DNA of 64,000 nt from Streptomyces atroolivaceus (lineage in GTDB: Bacteria; Actinomycetota; Actinomycetes; Streptomycetales; Streptomycetaceae): assembly GCF_000717025.1 (NCBI RefSeq), contig NZ_JNXG01000008.1, forward strand, positions 195,002 to 259,001, in the 5' to 3' direction. Position numbers and translations under genes: made by a program. The notes beneath the pieces were generated by a model. That model did no database searches. It had not been told where the DNA came from and saw only the letters and a program-made list of their open reading frames with translations. Positions 32,638 through 43,377 of this stretch are shown here, piece by piece; the stretch's first letter is position 1, and each line of letters opens with the position of its first letter.

Positions 32638-33788
32638 CCGGACTCCCGCGGATCCCGGAACGGTGGCGCCGGCCGGACGCCGCGCTCTGGTACGCCCCGC
32701 TGGCACTGCTGATCCTGGCCGCGTCGTTCCTGCCGGGGTTCCGTAACAACGGCACGGAGCTCGGCGGCCTGCCGAACCGTCCCTTCGACGCCCTGGCCGT
32801 CGTGGCGATCGCCCTCCAGTGCCTCCCGCTCGCCGGGCGCCGGCGGTGGCCCGTCATCTGCTTCGCGGCGGTGTCCCTGGGCTTCGCCCTCGACCAGCTC
32901 CGCGGCTACCACACGCTCGCGGGCACCGCGCTGCCGATCGCGCTGATCAGCGTGGCGTCCCTCGTCGAACACCACCGGCGAACCACCGCGATCGCCATCT
33001 CCGCCGCGTACATCCCGCTAGCGGTCGCGCTCCACCGGCTCGGCCCGGGCGACCCGCCGAGCGAGTTCGTGACGTTCTACCTGGCCGTGGCACTCGCGTG
33101 GGGCGTCGGAGTGTGGCTGCGCAACACCCGGGCCGTGGAGGCCGAGCGCCGCCGCCGTGTCGCCGAGGAAACCCGCACCGCCGAACGGACGCGCATCGCC
33201 CGCGAACTCCACGACGTCGTGACCCACCACGTGACCGCGATGGTCGTGCAGGCCGAGGCGGCACGCTATCTGACCGCCGCGCCCGACCGCCTCGACCAGA
33301 GCCTGACCGCCGTCACGGACACCGGCCGACGGGCCATCACCGACCTGCGCCACCTGCTCGACCTGCTCAACCCCGACCACAGCACCCAGGCCGCACCGCC
33401 GCCCGTCGGAGGGCTCCTCACACTCGTCGAACAGACGCGGCGGGCTGGGCAGCCGGTGGAGTTCACGGAGGAGGGCGCACCCGCCGAGTTGTCCGGCAGC
33501 GCCGACCTCGTTGCCTACCGGGTGGTGCAGGAGTCCCTGACGAACGCCCTCAAGTACGCTCACGGCAGCGCCACTTCGGTCCGTGTGCGCCACTGCGAAA
33601 GGGAGATCACCGTGGAGGTCAGCACGGACCGCTCCAGTTCGAAGGCCGCACCCACCGGCGGGAGCGGGCGGGGCCTGGCCGGTCTCCGCGAGCGCGTCGA
33701 CGTGCTCGGCGGTGACTTCAGCGCGGGCCGACAGCCGGACGGCGGCTTCACCGTCCGGGTCCGCATACCAGCCGGGAGCCCCTCGTGA
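32634..33788 (+). CDS. Two-component sensor histidine kinase, NarL/DesK type
   Basis: A 384-residue kinase starting at the ATG overlapping the protease stop. The first about 165 residues hold five to six TM helices. HisKA_3 follows (RIARELHDVVTHHVTAMVVQ, phospho-acceptor His about 199). The HATPase has N-box VVQESLTNALKYAHG and G-box GSGRGLAGLRERV. It overlaps the response regulator gene by 4 nt. The signal is unknown and probably membrane-related. Confidence 0.94.
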   Translation: MTGLPRIPERWRRPDAALWYAPLALLILAASFLPGFRNNGTELGGLPNRPFDALAVVAIALQCLPLAGRRRWPVICFAAVSLGFALDQLRGYHTLAGTALPIALISVASLVEHHRRTTAIAISAAYIPLAVALHRLGPGDPPSEFVTFYLAVALAWGVGVWLRNTRAVEAERRRRVAEETRTAERTRIARELHDVVTHHVTAMVVQAEAARYLTAAPDRLDQSLTAVTDTGRRAITDLRHLLDLLNPDHSTQAAPPPVGGLLTLVEQTRRAGQPVEFTEEGAPAELSGSADLVAYRVVQESLTNALKYAHGSATSVRVRHCEREITVEVSTDRSSSKAAPTGGSGRGLAGLRERVDVLGGDFSAGRQPDGGFTVRVRIPAGSPS

Positions 33789-34444
33789 CCGAGCCGATCC
33801 GTGTCCTGATCTGCGACGACCAGGTACTGATCCGCACCGGGCTGGCGACGATCATCGACGCGCAGCCCGACCTGGAGGTCGCCGGCGAGTGCGGGGACGG
33901 ACGGACGGCGGTCGACCTCGCGGAGAGACTGCGCCCGGACGTCGTGGTCATGGACATCCGCATGCCGGTGCTCGACGGCATCGCCGCCACCCGCCTGCTG
34001 GCCGGCGCCGGAGTGCCCCACCCCGTCAAGGTGCTCGTGGTGACGACGTTCAACCTGGACGAGTACGTCTACGAGGCGCTGCGCGCCGGCGCGAGCGGCT
34101 TCCTCCTCAAGGACGCCCCGCCGGACCGGCTGCTCCACGGCATCCGGACCGTGGCGGCGGGCGCGGCACTCCTGGACCCGGACGTCACCCGCCAGCTCGT
34201 GGGCAGGTACGCCGCACGGATCCGCCCCACGGACGGCAAGGGCCCCGACATCCCCCTGACGCCACGCGAACTGGAGGTCCTGCGCCTCATCGCGGACGGC
34301 CTCTCCAACAACGAGATCGCCGCGTCCCTCGTGATCAGCCGGGAGACGGTCAAGACCTTCGTCTCACGCATCCTCACCAAACTCGGACTCCGCGACCGCG
34401 TGCAGGCAGTCGTCTACGCCTACCGCCAGGGCCTGGTGTCCTGA
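33785..34444 (+). CDS. Response regulator, NarL/LuxR family
   Basis: A 219-residue partner of the preceding kinase, starting at GTG 33785. The receiver domain (about 1-120) has phospho-Asp in VVVMDIRMPVLDG and K in FLLKDAPP. The LuxR HTH (about 150-212) reads LTPRELEVLRLIADGLSNNEIAASL. It ends 4 nt before a convergent gene. Confidence 0.95.
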   Translation: MTEPIRVLICDDQVLIRTGLATIIDAQPDLEVAGECGDGRTAVDLAERLRPDVVVMDIRMPVLDGIAATRLLAGAGVPHPVKVLVVTTFNLDEYVYEALRAGASGFLLKDAPPDRLLHGIRTVAAGAALLDPDVTRQLVGRYAARIRPTDGKGPDIPLTPRELEVLRLIADGLSNNEIAASLVISRETVKTFVSRILTKLGLRDRVQAVVYAYRQGLVS

Positions 34445-34448
34445 ACCG

Positions 34449-34850
34449 TCAGTCCTGCGTGAACGTGCACCACACGAACTTTCCCGGGTCCCGCTCTCCC
34501 ACGCCCCACCGATCGGCGAGCGCGTCGACGAGCAGCAGCCCACGCCCCGACTCCCCCTCCGGCCGCAGCACCGTGGGCACCCCGCCCCCGCTGTCGTGCA
34601 CCTCCACGGACAGCACGCATCCCTCCGCCTCCAGCCTCAGCCGGACCAGATACCCACGCCCCGGCGGCACCCCGTGCAGCAGCGCGTTGGTCGCCAGCTC
34701 ACTCACGCACACCAGCACGTCGTCGAGCCGCGCCCCGAACCCCCAGTCGGTCACGGCCTCGCGGACGAACTCCCGTACCGCAGCGACCGAGCAGCGTTCA
34801 CGCCGGCAGAAGCGCTCGCGGAGCGGCGAGAGTTGCATCGTCTCGTTCAT
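34449..34850 (-). CDS. RsbW-type ATP-binding regulator
   Basis: A 133-residue single HATPase_c domain of the anti-sigma/RsbW kind: N-box CVSELATNALLHG, G1 VHDSGGGVP, G2 GRGLLLVDALADRWG. In Streptomyces such proteins are encoded beside XRE/DUF5753 and DUF397 genes, as here, divergently. They probably act by protein sequestration or Ser-kinase activity. A decayed copy lies at 23010-23113. Confidence 0.9.
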   Translation of the reverse strand: MNETMQLSPLRERFCRRERCSVAAVREFVREAVTDWGFGARLDDVLVCVSELATNALLHGVPPGRGYLVRLRLEAEGCVLSVEVHDSGGGVPTVLRPEGESGRGLLLVDALADRWGVGERDPGKFVWCTFTQD

Positions 34851-34872
34851 GAGACGAGCGTCACCCTGTGTG

Positions 34873-34915
34873 CCTACTGTTCAGCAGTAGGTGAGCACGT
34901 ACAGATCTCTTGTAC
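34873..34915. promoter_or_regulatory. Two palindromes in the HATPase/XRE divergent region
   Basis: CCTACTG-TTCAG-CAGTAGG (34873-34891) and GTACA-GATCTCT-TGTAC (34899-34915). They sit between the two divergent starts (34850 and 34964) and are candidate operators for the XRE protein. Confidence 0.55.
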
Positions 34916-34963
34916 GGGTCGCCGACGTGTGAAGTACGCACCAGGGCGGGGAGGCCGCACCGT

Positions 34964-35788
34964 ATGCACCCCAGGAACCGGCAGCGCAGGAACGCGTCCG
35001 CCATGAAACTCGTCGGCAAGCTGGTCGGCCTGTTCCGCGTCACGGCGGACCTGACCCAGGCCCAGCTCGCGGACCGGGCAGCCGTACAGCTGGAGACGAT
35101 CGCCTCCATCGAACAGGGCCGCCGCGCCCTCCTCCCCGACCTGGCCCGGCGCCTGGACGCACTGCTGGACACGAAGGGGGCGCTGGAGACGGCGGTGGAC
35201 AACATGCCGGAGGTGGATCTGATCCCGGCGTGGGCGGAGCAGTACATGGACCTGGAGCGGGAGGCGCTGGCGCTGTCCTGGTTCGAGAACCAGGTGCTGC
35301 CGGGGCTGCTCCAGACGGAGAGCTACGCGCGGGCGGTGTTCCGTACCGACGTTCCGGCCCTCAATGACGAGGAAGTCGACAGACGGGCCTCCGCGAGAAT
35401 GGGACGTCTGGAAATCCTGCACCAGCAAGAGCCGCCTACCGCAAGTTTCGTCATCTCAGAGGCGATCTTGCGGGATCGCCTCGGCGGGAACGACGTGTAC
35501 GCGGACACCCTCCGGCACGTACGTGATTGCACCGAGATCCCAGGAGTCACCATCCAGATCATGCCGCTGGGCCGATGCACGCACGCGGGCCTCTCAGGTC
35601 CTTTCATCCTTCTGGAGACCCCTGAACACCAGCGCCTCGCCTACACCGAGACCCAGCGCGGCAGCCAGTTGATCTCGGCCCCAGATGACGTGAGCATCCT
35701 GGAACGCAAATATGCGATGCTGCGAACACAGGCCCTCAACACCGAAGAAACTCGGGGCTTGCTGGAACGGCTTCTAGGAGAGCGATGA
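34964..35788 (+). CDS. XRE-family regulator with DUF5753 (Scr1-like)
   Basis: A 274-residue protein. The ATG at 34964 has GGGGAGG 9 nt upstream; the ATG at 35003 (MKLVGK) is the alternative. The HTH is at about 25-75 (LTQAQLADRAAVQLETIASIEQGRR). DUF5753 runs from about 100 to 265 (YMDLEREALALSWFENQVLPGLLQTESYARAVF, IQIMPLGRCTHAGLSGPFILLE). This family works with small DUF397 proteins; here the DUF397 gene overlaps its stop. S. coelicolor relatives affect development and antibiotic production. Confidence 0.92.
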   Translation: MHPRNRQRRNASAMKLVGKLVGLFRVTADLTQAQLADRAAVQLETIASIEQGRRALLPDLARRLDALLDTKGALETAVDNMPEVDLIPAWAEQYMDLEREALALSWFENQVLPGLLQTESYARAVFRTDVPALNDEEVDRRASARMGRLEILHQQEPPTASFVISEAILRDRLGGNDVYADTLRHVRDCTEIPGVTIQIMPLGRCTHAGLSGPFILLETPEHQRLAYTETQRGSQLISAPDDVSILERKYAMLRTQALNTEETRGLLERLLGER

Positions 35789-35967
35789 GCACCGCACTTG
35801 AGTGGTTCAAGTCGAGCTACAGCAGTGAACAGGGCGGGGCCTGCCTCGAAGTCGCCACGCACCCCACCGCCGTCCACGTCCGCGACTCCAAGGACCCCGA
35901 GGGCCCCACCGTCACCGTCGCCCCCACCGCCTGGTCGGCCTTCGCCGCGTTCGCGGCCCGGAGCTGA
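35785..35967 (+). CDS. DUF397 small protein
   Basis: A 60-residue protein, overlapping the XRE gene by 4 nt (ATGA). It has the DUF397 core WFKSSYSSEQGGACLEVA, HVRDSKDPEGP and a hydrophobic end TAWSAFAAFA. In this family DUF397 proteins bind and probably antagonise the cognate XRE/DUF5753 protein, like a toxin-antitoxin or anti-regulator pair. Confidence 0.93.
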   Translation: MSTALEWFKSSYSSEQGGACLEVATHPTAVHVRDSKDPEGPTVTVAPTAWSAFAAFAARS

Positions 35968-35986
35968 CCGGGCGAACAGCAGACGG

Positions 35987-36943
35987 TCAGGGGGCTTTGA
36001 GCAGGTCGCGAAGCTCGGCGACGTAGGTACGCACGTCCCGTTCGGCGGGCAGTTCGACGGGGACCTCCGGCGCCCCCTCATCCGGCTGCCGACAGGCACG
36101 GCAGAGGCCATCGGGAAGAGCCTCCGCGCGTCCGGGCACGCCGCACTTGGTGCACTCCATCATCACCCGCCGGACCGGCGTACCAGGCGCGGGCGGCACC
36201 GGGGTGACGGACACCTGGGGCGGGATCTTGTCCGTGAGACGGCGGCGGACGAGACCGACCGGTGAGTCGACCCGGGCGGGAAGCCCGGCGACGAGGGCCC
36301 GGACGAGGTAGTCGGCGTCCACACCGCGCGTGAACCACTCGGCGGCCAGCGGCTCCAGGACCGCGCAGTCGGCGGCGGAGAGCGCCAGACGGGCATCGAC
36401 GCGGCCGAGTCGCGCCAGGGCGGCGTACGCGGCCGAGTCACCCTCCAGCGCGGGCGGAACCGGCTCGGGCGTCCGCTGCTGCGGTACGGCGGGGGTCTCC
36501 GGCCGGACGGCAACGGGCTCGGCAACCGTCGGCTGCTCGCGCTCGGCGCCGACGAGCGCGCCCCACCACTCGTTGTCGCGCGCCGTGCGGGACCAGAACG
36601 TGCGGAAGACCCAGCGCACTTGACCGCCCTCACCGGTCACCAGGCAACGCACACGGCGCAGATACCCGGCGACGGACAGAGCTTTGAGGGCCGAACCGAC
36701 CGCCTGCTGACCGTAGAGCGGCAACTGCTTGGCCAGCCCCTTGACGTCCATCGCCGCGCCCTCGGGGAGCTGGTCGATGAACCCGGCGATGTTCCGCTCC
36801 CGCAGCGGCAGCAGCATGAAGTCGTCCGCGCGACGCGGCTGTTGGTCCGGCGCGGGTCGCTTGCCGTAGCCGGGACTGGCCATCGGATACGGGCGCGAGG
36901 AGGCGGGGGCGCTCGGGGCGGAGCTAAGGTGCTGGATAGCCAC
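35987..36943 (-). CDS. Winged-helix/zinc-ribbon protein, copy 2 (MarR-like)
   Basis: A 318-residue paralog of 28371-29621. GTG 36943 is at the homologous position. The winged helix at about 40-115 is almost identical to copy 1 (FMLLPLRERNIAGFIDQLPEG, LPLYGQQAVGSALKALSVAG). A short linker replaces the Ala/Pro repeat block. The zinc ribbon is CTKC...CRAC, and the C-terminus RDVRTYVAELRDLLKAP matches copy 1. It converges on the DUF397 gene, 19 nt away. The DNA target is unknown. Confidence 0.87.
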   Translation of the reverse strand: MAIQHLSSAPSAPASSRPYPMASPGYGKRPAPDQQPRRADDFMLLPLRERNIAGFIDQLPEGAAMDVKGLAKQLPLYGQQAVGSALKALSVAGYLRRVRCLVTGEGGQVRWVFRTFWSRTARDNEWWGALVGAEREQPTVAEPVAVRPETPAVPQQRTPEPVPPALEGDSAAYAALARLGRVDARLALSAADCAVLEPLAAEWFTRGVDADYLVRALVAGLPARVDSPVGLVRRRLTDKIPPQVSVTPVPPAPGTPVRRVMMECTKCGVPGRAEALPDGLCRACRQPDEGAPEVPVELPAERDVRTYVAELRDLLKAP

Positions 36944-36971
36944 GGGATCGGTGCTTTCGATCTTAGGGTGA

Positions 36972-37087
36972 GACCCCGGCCCGGTGTTGCTAGCACCGCG
37001 TCGGGGTCGTTCTGTTTTCCGCACCGTAAGCAGTCGCCACACTCCGCTGCAAGTTGGTCACGATTAGTCATACTTGCTGATCGTGAC
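36972..37087 (-). promoter_or_regulatory. Leader hairpin and operator of winged-helix copy 2
   Basis: The leader hairpin is GACCCCG (36972-36978) / CGGGGTC (37002-37008), with an inner GGTGTTGCTAGCACC stem. The promoter dyad is GTCACGAT (37057-37064) / ATCGTGAC (37080-37087) around TAGTCATACTTGCTG. Compared with copy 1, one arm pair changes from G-C to A-T on both sides, keeping the symmetry. The rest of the gap to 37303 holds sequence similar to copy 1's upstream region and no gene. Confidence 0.7.
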
Positions 37088-37303
37088 GGGTCAGGGAGGT
37101 CGGGGAGGTTTACCCAAACCCTCTTCTACCTACCGGGTAAAGAAGGCGCTCGAATCCCGAAGTCCGCATCTCGGCGCCCGAATCCCGAAGCTCAAGCATC
37201 GGACCCGCGCTACCGGAAACGTCCCCCGGGAGGGTGAACCGCCCCTCCCGAAGCTCGTCCCCCGAATCCCGGTGCTCGGAGCCCAAGCGTCGAGCACCGG
37301 GGC

Positions 37304-40300
37304 TCACGCCATCGCCTCCGCCAGGTCCTCCGCCTGCTTCAGCACCCGCTCGATCGCCGCGGGCTGCTTGTCCGGCGGATACCCGTGCTTGCGCAGGAGC
37401 CGGAGCACCCGGGCCATGATCCGGTCCCGGGCCTGCTCCTTCAGCTTCCAGTCGACGGTGACGTCCTTGCGGATCTGCTCGTACAGCTCGTGCGCGATCC
37501 GCGCGAGAACCGAGTCCTCCATCTGCTCGACCGCGGAAGGATCGGCGGCCAGGGCGTCATAGAAAGCCAACTCGTCCTCCGTCAGCCCGAGCGTCTCGGC
37601 CCGGCCCCGGTCGGCGGACACCTCCTGTGCCAGCTCGATGAGGAACTTCATGAACTCGGCGGCTGTCAGGAGCCCGTTCGTGTAGCGGTTCATTGCGGCC
37701 CGCACCCGGCTCGTGAAACTCTCCTGCCGCGTCAGGTTGCGCGGGTGGGCGTCCCTGATCTCCTTGAGCAACGCTCGCCGCAGCGCCTCGATGGCCAGGT
37801 TCGGATGCTTGGACGCCTGGAGCTTCCGCAGGAGTGACTCGTCCAGATGGGACAGGTCCGGTTTGGTCAGGCCGGCGGCGTCGTAGATGTCCACGACACC
37901 ATCGGCTGCGATGACCGACGCGTGGAGCTGCGCGATGAGCGGCTCCACGTCCGCCGCTGTGGCCGTGTCCTGCTCCTGCCGCTCGTCGGCCGTGTACTTC
38001 TCCCGCGACTTCCGCACGGACTCGAAAAACCGGATGTCGGGCAGCAGGTCCTGTACGCGCTGATCGGTCGGGCAGAGAGAGAAAGCCTGGCGGAGCAGCC
38101 CTGAGTGATACATGAACCGCTGCTTGCGAGTGGCCTGTTCGAACTCCAGCCCCGGCTCCGGCGCGATCAGAAACTCCAGGACCTCGACCAGTGCCTCCCG
38201 GTAGGAGCGCGGGTCGCCGACCGCGAGCGTCTGCTTCCACCGGCACCCGTGCAGGATGTCCACGATCTGCTGGTGACTCTCCCTGACGAGCTGAACCGCG
38301 CCTGCGAGGTCGGCACCCAGCATGGGGTCCGCCTGGTCCTGCTCGGAGTACTCGGCGAGGGCTTCCTTGATCTCCCGTATGACCCCCTGGAAGTCGACGA
38401 CCAGCCCGGAGGGCTTGCCGGGCCAGGTGCGGTTGACGCGGGCGATGGCCTGCATGAGCGCGGCCCCGCGCATACGTTTGTCCAGGTAGAGGGTGTGCAG
38501 CGGCGGCGCGTCGAAACCGGTCAGCCAGAGGGACTGGACGATCACCAGTTCCAGCTCGTCCTCCGGGTCGGTCACCCGTTCCTGGATCTTCTTCAGCTGG
38601 GTGGGCGTGCGGATGTAGTCGGCAACCTCTGCGGTGTCCGTGGCGGCGTTCCCGGTGAAGACGACCCGGATACGCCCCGTGGTGTCAGTCAGCAGCTGCG
38701 ACTTCGGGTCGCGCTCGCCCTTCCAGTCGGGCCTACGGCGGATCACTTCCTCGAACAGCCGCGCGGCGATGGCTCGGGAGGCACAGACGACCATGCCCTT
38801 GCCCTTCCAGCCCGTCAGTTTCTCCATCTCCGTGCTGCGCGCATCCCAGTGCGCCAGCAGGCCCCCGGCCAGCTCACGGATTCGGGCGGGCGACCCGATC
38901 AATTCCTCGTACCGCCCGAACCGCTGCCGGGCGGTGCGCTTCTCGTCCTCGCTCAGCCCTTCGATCAGGCCTTCCGCGCGGGCGTCCAGATCATCAAGGT
39001 CCGCGTCCCTGATGAGGTCGACCTGGACGAGGTGAGGCTCGTAGAAGACGGGAACGGTCGCCCCGTCGTCCACGGCCTGTGTGAGGTCGTAGGTATGGAT
39101 GTTCCCGCCGAAGACGCCCTGGGTGCTGCCCGTGTGATTGTTGATGGGCGTGCCGGTGAAGGCGATGAAGGTGGCGTTCGGGAGGGCGTCGCGCAGGTTG
39201 CGGGCGTAGCCGTCGATGAAGTCGTAGTGGCTGCGGTGCGCCTCGTCGACGACGACGATCACATCGCGGCGCGGCGAGATCTGCGGATGCCGGACGCCTG
39301 CCCTGCGCTCGGCCTCGGTCAGCCGGAACTTCTGCAGGGTGGCGAAGACGACCCCGCCGTTGCTCTTCGGCCTGTCCAACAGCTCACGCAGCCGCCCCGC
39401 GTCATCGGCTGTCTCCAGCTCTTCCTTGATCCTCTTACGCAGGGTGTCACTGGCGGCGAACGTCCGGTACAGCTGGTCGTCGAGGTCGATCCGGTCCGTC
39501 AGCATGAGGAAGGTCGGGCTGGACAGCTCGGGCGTCGAGGCCGCCTTCCCCACGTAGAAGAGCATTTCCTCGCTCTTCCCCGCCCCTTGCGTGTGCCAGA
39601 CGACCCCCGCCCGGCCGTCGGTCGCAAGAGCCGACTCGGTCGCCCGGACAGCCTTGTTCACGGCGATGTACTGGTGCGCCTTGGCCAGCTTGACCGTGTT
39701 GACGTCGCCGGACTTCTCGGAGGAGTAGGAGAGGAAGTGCGCAATCAGGTCCAGGAGACGGCCCGGCTCGAACGCCCCGTACAGCATGCGCTCCAGAGCC
39801 CTCCCGTCCTCGCGCTGTTGCTTGCGCAGCATGCGGTCCTGGTCGTCGGCGTGCCAGGGGGCCATGTGCTGCCAGGGCGTGAACGGCGTGCCCATCCGGG
39901 CGGTGATCCCGTCGGAAGCGAGCATGACGAGGAACGTCGCGAAGGTGCCGGTCTGCTTCAGCTCGCGCCGGTAGCCCTGGAGCTGGTCGTAGGCGGTGCG
40001 GGCGCTGTCGTTGCTGTCGGCCTTCTTCAGCTCGACGACGGCGAGTGGCAGCCCGTTCACGTACAGGACGATGTCGAATATGAACGTCCGGTCCTTGACG
40101 CTCTTGACCCGTACCTGGCTGACAGCCAGCAGTTCATTGGCATGCGGGTCGCCGAAGTCGACGGGCCGGATCCTGACGTGCCGCGTATCCCCGGTGACGG
40201 GGTCGTCGTAGGGGACGGAGACGCCACCGGTCAGCCGGTCGTAGAACCGGTGGTTCTCGCGCAGATCGTGCTGGGTGAGCTGGGTGAGGAGCAGGGGTAT

Positions 40301-40537
40301 GACGTCGTCGGCCACGCTCTCGGGCAGCTGGGGATATCGGCGCCGGATGGCCTTACGGAGGTTCGGGTACAGGACGAGGTCCCCCCACCCTTTCCTCACC
40401 CCGTACGCGGGCCCGACCTCGGCCCCGGGCACGTGCTGCCACCCGATCTCACCGAGAATGCCGAGGGCGTGCAGCTCCAGCTCGTTCTCGGTGAGCCGGG
40501 CGGTGGGGGGCTCGCCGGCGGGGTGGGTGCTTGTCAT
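37304..40537 (-). CDS. hsdR: Type I restriction enzyme, endonuclease/translocase subunit HsdR
   Basis: A 1077-residue motor-nuclease. The N-terminal HSDR_N nuclease has D155 and E169-x-K171 (VVELKK), the PD-(D/E)xK residues. The SF2 translocase has Walker A QGAGKS at 317-322, DEAH at 431-434, and helicase motif III-like FIAFTGTP. The C-terminal helical part binds HsdM. It cuts unmethylated DNA after ATP-driven translocation. It is the last gene of the operon and overlaps hsdS by 4 nt (ATGA). Full length, no frameshift seen. Confidence 0.96.
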   Translation of the reverse strand: MTSTHPAGEPPTARLTENELELHALGILGEIGWQHVPGAEVGPAYGVRKGWGDLVLYPNLRKAIRRRYPQLPESVADDVIPLLLTQLTQHDLRENHRFYDRLTGGVSVPYDDPVTGDTRHVRIRPVDFGDPHANELLAVSQVRVKSVKDRTFIFDIVLYVNGLPLAVVELKKADSNDSARTAYDQLQGYRRELKQTGTFATFLVMLASDGITARMGTPFTPWQHMAPWHADDQDRMLRKQQREDGRALERMLYGAFEPGRLLDLIAHFLSYSSEKSGDVNTVKLAKAHQYIAVNKAVRATESALATDGRAGVVWHTQGAGKSEEMLFYVGKAASTPELSSPTFLMLTDRIDLDDQLYRTFAASDTLRKRIKEELETADDAGRLRELLDRPKSNGGVVFATLQKFRLTEAERRAGVRHPQISPRRDVIVVVDEAHRSHYDFIDGYARNLRDALPNATFIAFTGTPINNHTGSTQGVFGGNIHTYDLTQAVDDGATVPVFYEPHLVQVDLIRDADLDDLDARAEGLIEGLSEDEKRTARQRFGRYEELIGSPARIRELAGGLLAHWDARSTEMEKLTGWKGKGMVVCASRAIAARLFEEVIRRRPDWKGERDPKSQLLTDTTGRIRVVFTGNAATDTAEVADYIRTPTQLKKIQERVTDPEDELELVIVQSLWLTGFDAPPLHTLYLDKRMRGAALMQAIARVNRTWPGKPSGLVVDFQGVIREIKEALAEYSEQDQADPMLGADLAGAVQLVRESHQQIVDILHGCRWKQTLAVGDPRSYREALVEVLEFLIAPEPGLEFEQATRKQRFMYHSGLLRQAFSLCPTDQRVQDLLPDIRFFESVRKSREKYTADERQEQDTATAADVEPLIAQLHASVIAADGVVDIYDAAGLTKPDLSHLDESLLRKLQASKHPNLAIEALRRALLKEIRDAHPRNLTRQESFTSRVRAAMNRYTNGLLTAAEFMKFLIELAQEVSADRGRAETLGLTEDELAFYDALAADPSAVEQMEDSVLARIAHELYEQIRKDVTVDWKLKEQARDRIMARVLRLLRKHGYPPDKQPAAIERVLKQAEDLAEAMA

Positions 40538-41729
40538 ACGGCCTCCTCTACGACACGGGTGGCGTCCTTGACGCGGAGCTTGCCGGTGATGAGCTGAGGG
40601 AGCAGGGTGTCGCGGAGGTCGGCGAGGGTGCGGTTCTCGTCGGCGGTCTGCATCACGGTGGTGTGCAATGCGTCAAGCTTCTCGGAGAGCCGCTCACGCT
40701 CACCCGCAGCAGGCAAGCTGATTCGCCAGCCGGGCATTTCCTTGAGCGGAAGCCGATCCACGGTGGCTCCGTGAATCGTGCGCCGCTTGATTTCCTCCTG
40801 AAATGCAGGCGCCAGATAGGCGTGCAGCAGCAGCGACCCGCTCACTGCTGCTGACTTGCTGCGCAAAAGCGCCATACGGCGCCCGAGGCTGCCGCGCACC
40901 CCTGGCGGCATGAGTGCGGCATCACCGAGGCGCGTCTCGTAGGAGAAGAGCACATCTCCTCCCTGAGGCTGCACGCGACGCGTCCACCGAGGAAAATCCT
41001 CTTCGGAGAGGTGCGCCGATTCCACCAAATCCAGATAGCCGCTCTTGAGGCTGCTAATGCTGAGGAACCATGGCCCGGTTGGTGTCTTGTGGGGAGTGGC
41101 ATGCGGACCGTCGAAGAGCTCCGCCAAGTCACCGAGCACCTCGGGCTCGTTGCCGATTCCCACCGACTCGTAGCAAGCACCGGCGAGGCTCAACGCTGTT
41201 TGGCGGATCCGCTCGTTGAGCGCGATCTTGTCGTCCAGCGCACCGAGCACCTCGGCGATGGCTTGCTGCTCACTTAGCACTGGAACGCGGATGGGCCATT
41301 TCGGTAGGTCCACGAGCGGGATTCGGTCGACTGTGGCTCCATGGATCGCACGCTCAGCAATTACTCGCTGAAACTCGGGACCCATATAGGCATAGAGGAG
41401 GAACTCTGGTTTGACCATATTCCGTTTAGGCCGAAGTAGCCCCATACGCCTGCCCAAGCACGCTTTCACACCTGCAGGCATGAGCGCAGCGTCCCCTAGC
41501 CGGGTCTCGTACGAGAACAGCACGTCACCCGCCTGCGGCGTGACTCTGGTGGTCCATCGCCCATAGTCAGCCTCGGACAAGTGAGCCGACTCTCCGAGAA
41601 CCAGGCGCCCCCCGACCAAACTGGAGATGCTCAAGAACCAAGGACCTACCTCCGTCTTGGACGGCGTCGCGTGCGGTCCATCAAAGACCTGAGCTACATC
41701 ATTGATGGTCAGCTCCAGCCACTCCCCCA

Positions 41730-41733
<4 letters not shown>
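40534..41733 (-). CDS. hsdS: Type I specificity subunit HsdS with two near-identical half domains
   Basis: A 399-residue protein. The start is GTG 41733 or ATG 41730; both overlap or abut the hsdM stop, with GGGGAGG upstream. TRD1 (about 10-145) and TRD2 (about 200-335) share FDGPHATP, GPWFLSISSL, ESAHLSE, GDVLFSYETRLGDAALMP, LGRRM and IHGATVDR at an exact offset of 190 residues without indels. Each is followed by a spacer helix. Normally the two TRDs differ and read an asymmetric bipartite site. Here both should read the same half-site, so a palindromic bipartite target is expected. The third codon positions are less GC-rich than in neighbouring genes. Confidence 0.94.
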
Positions 41734-43340
<1,607 letters not shown>

Positions 43341-43377
43341 GGGGCACTCGTTTCTCTCGTGGTTCACAAAGGGTGTG

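Noticed and set aside
8249..37300. Natural-product gene cluster suggested by the two P450s, ABC and MFS pumps
   Set aside because: No synthase, NRPS, PKS, terpene cyclase or RiPP precursor/modification genes are present. The P450s and pumps belong to separate local units.
38105..40597. An 830-codon open frame on the plus strand
   Set aside because: It is antisense to hsdR, which has all catalytic motifs. Long open antisense frames are normal in GC-rich genes.
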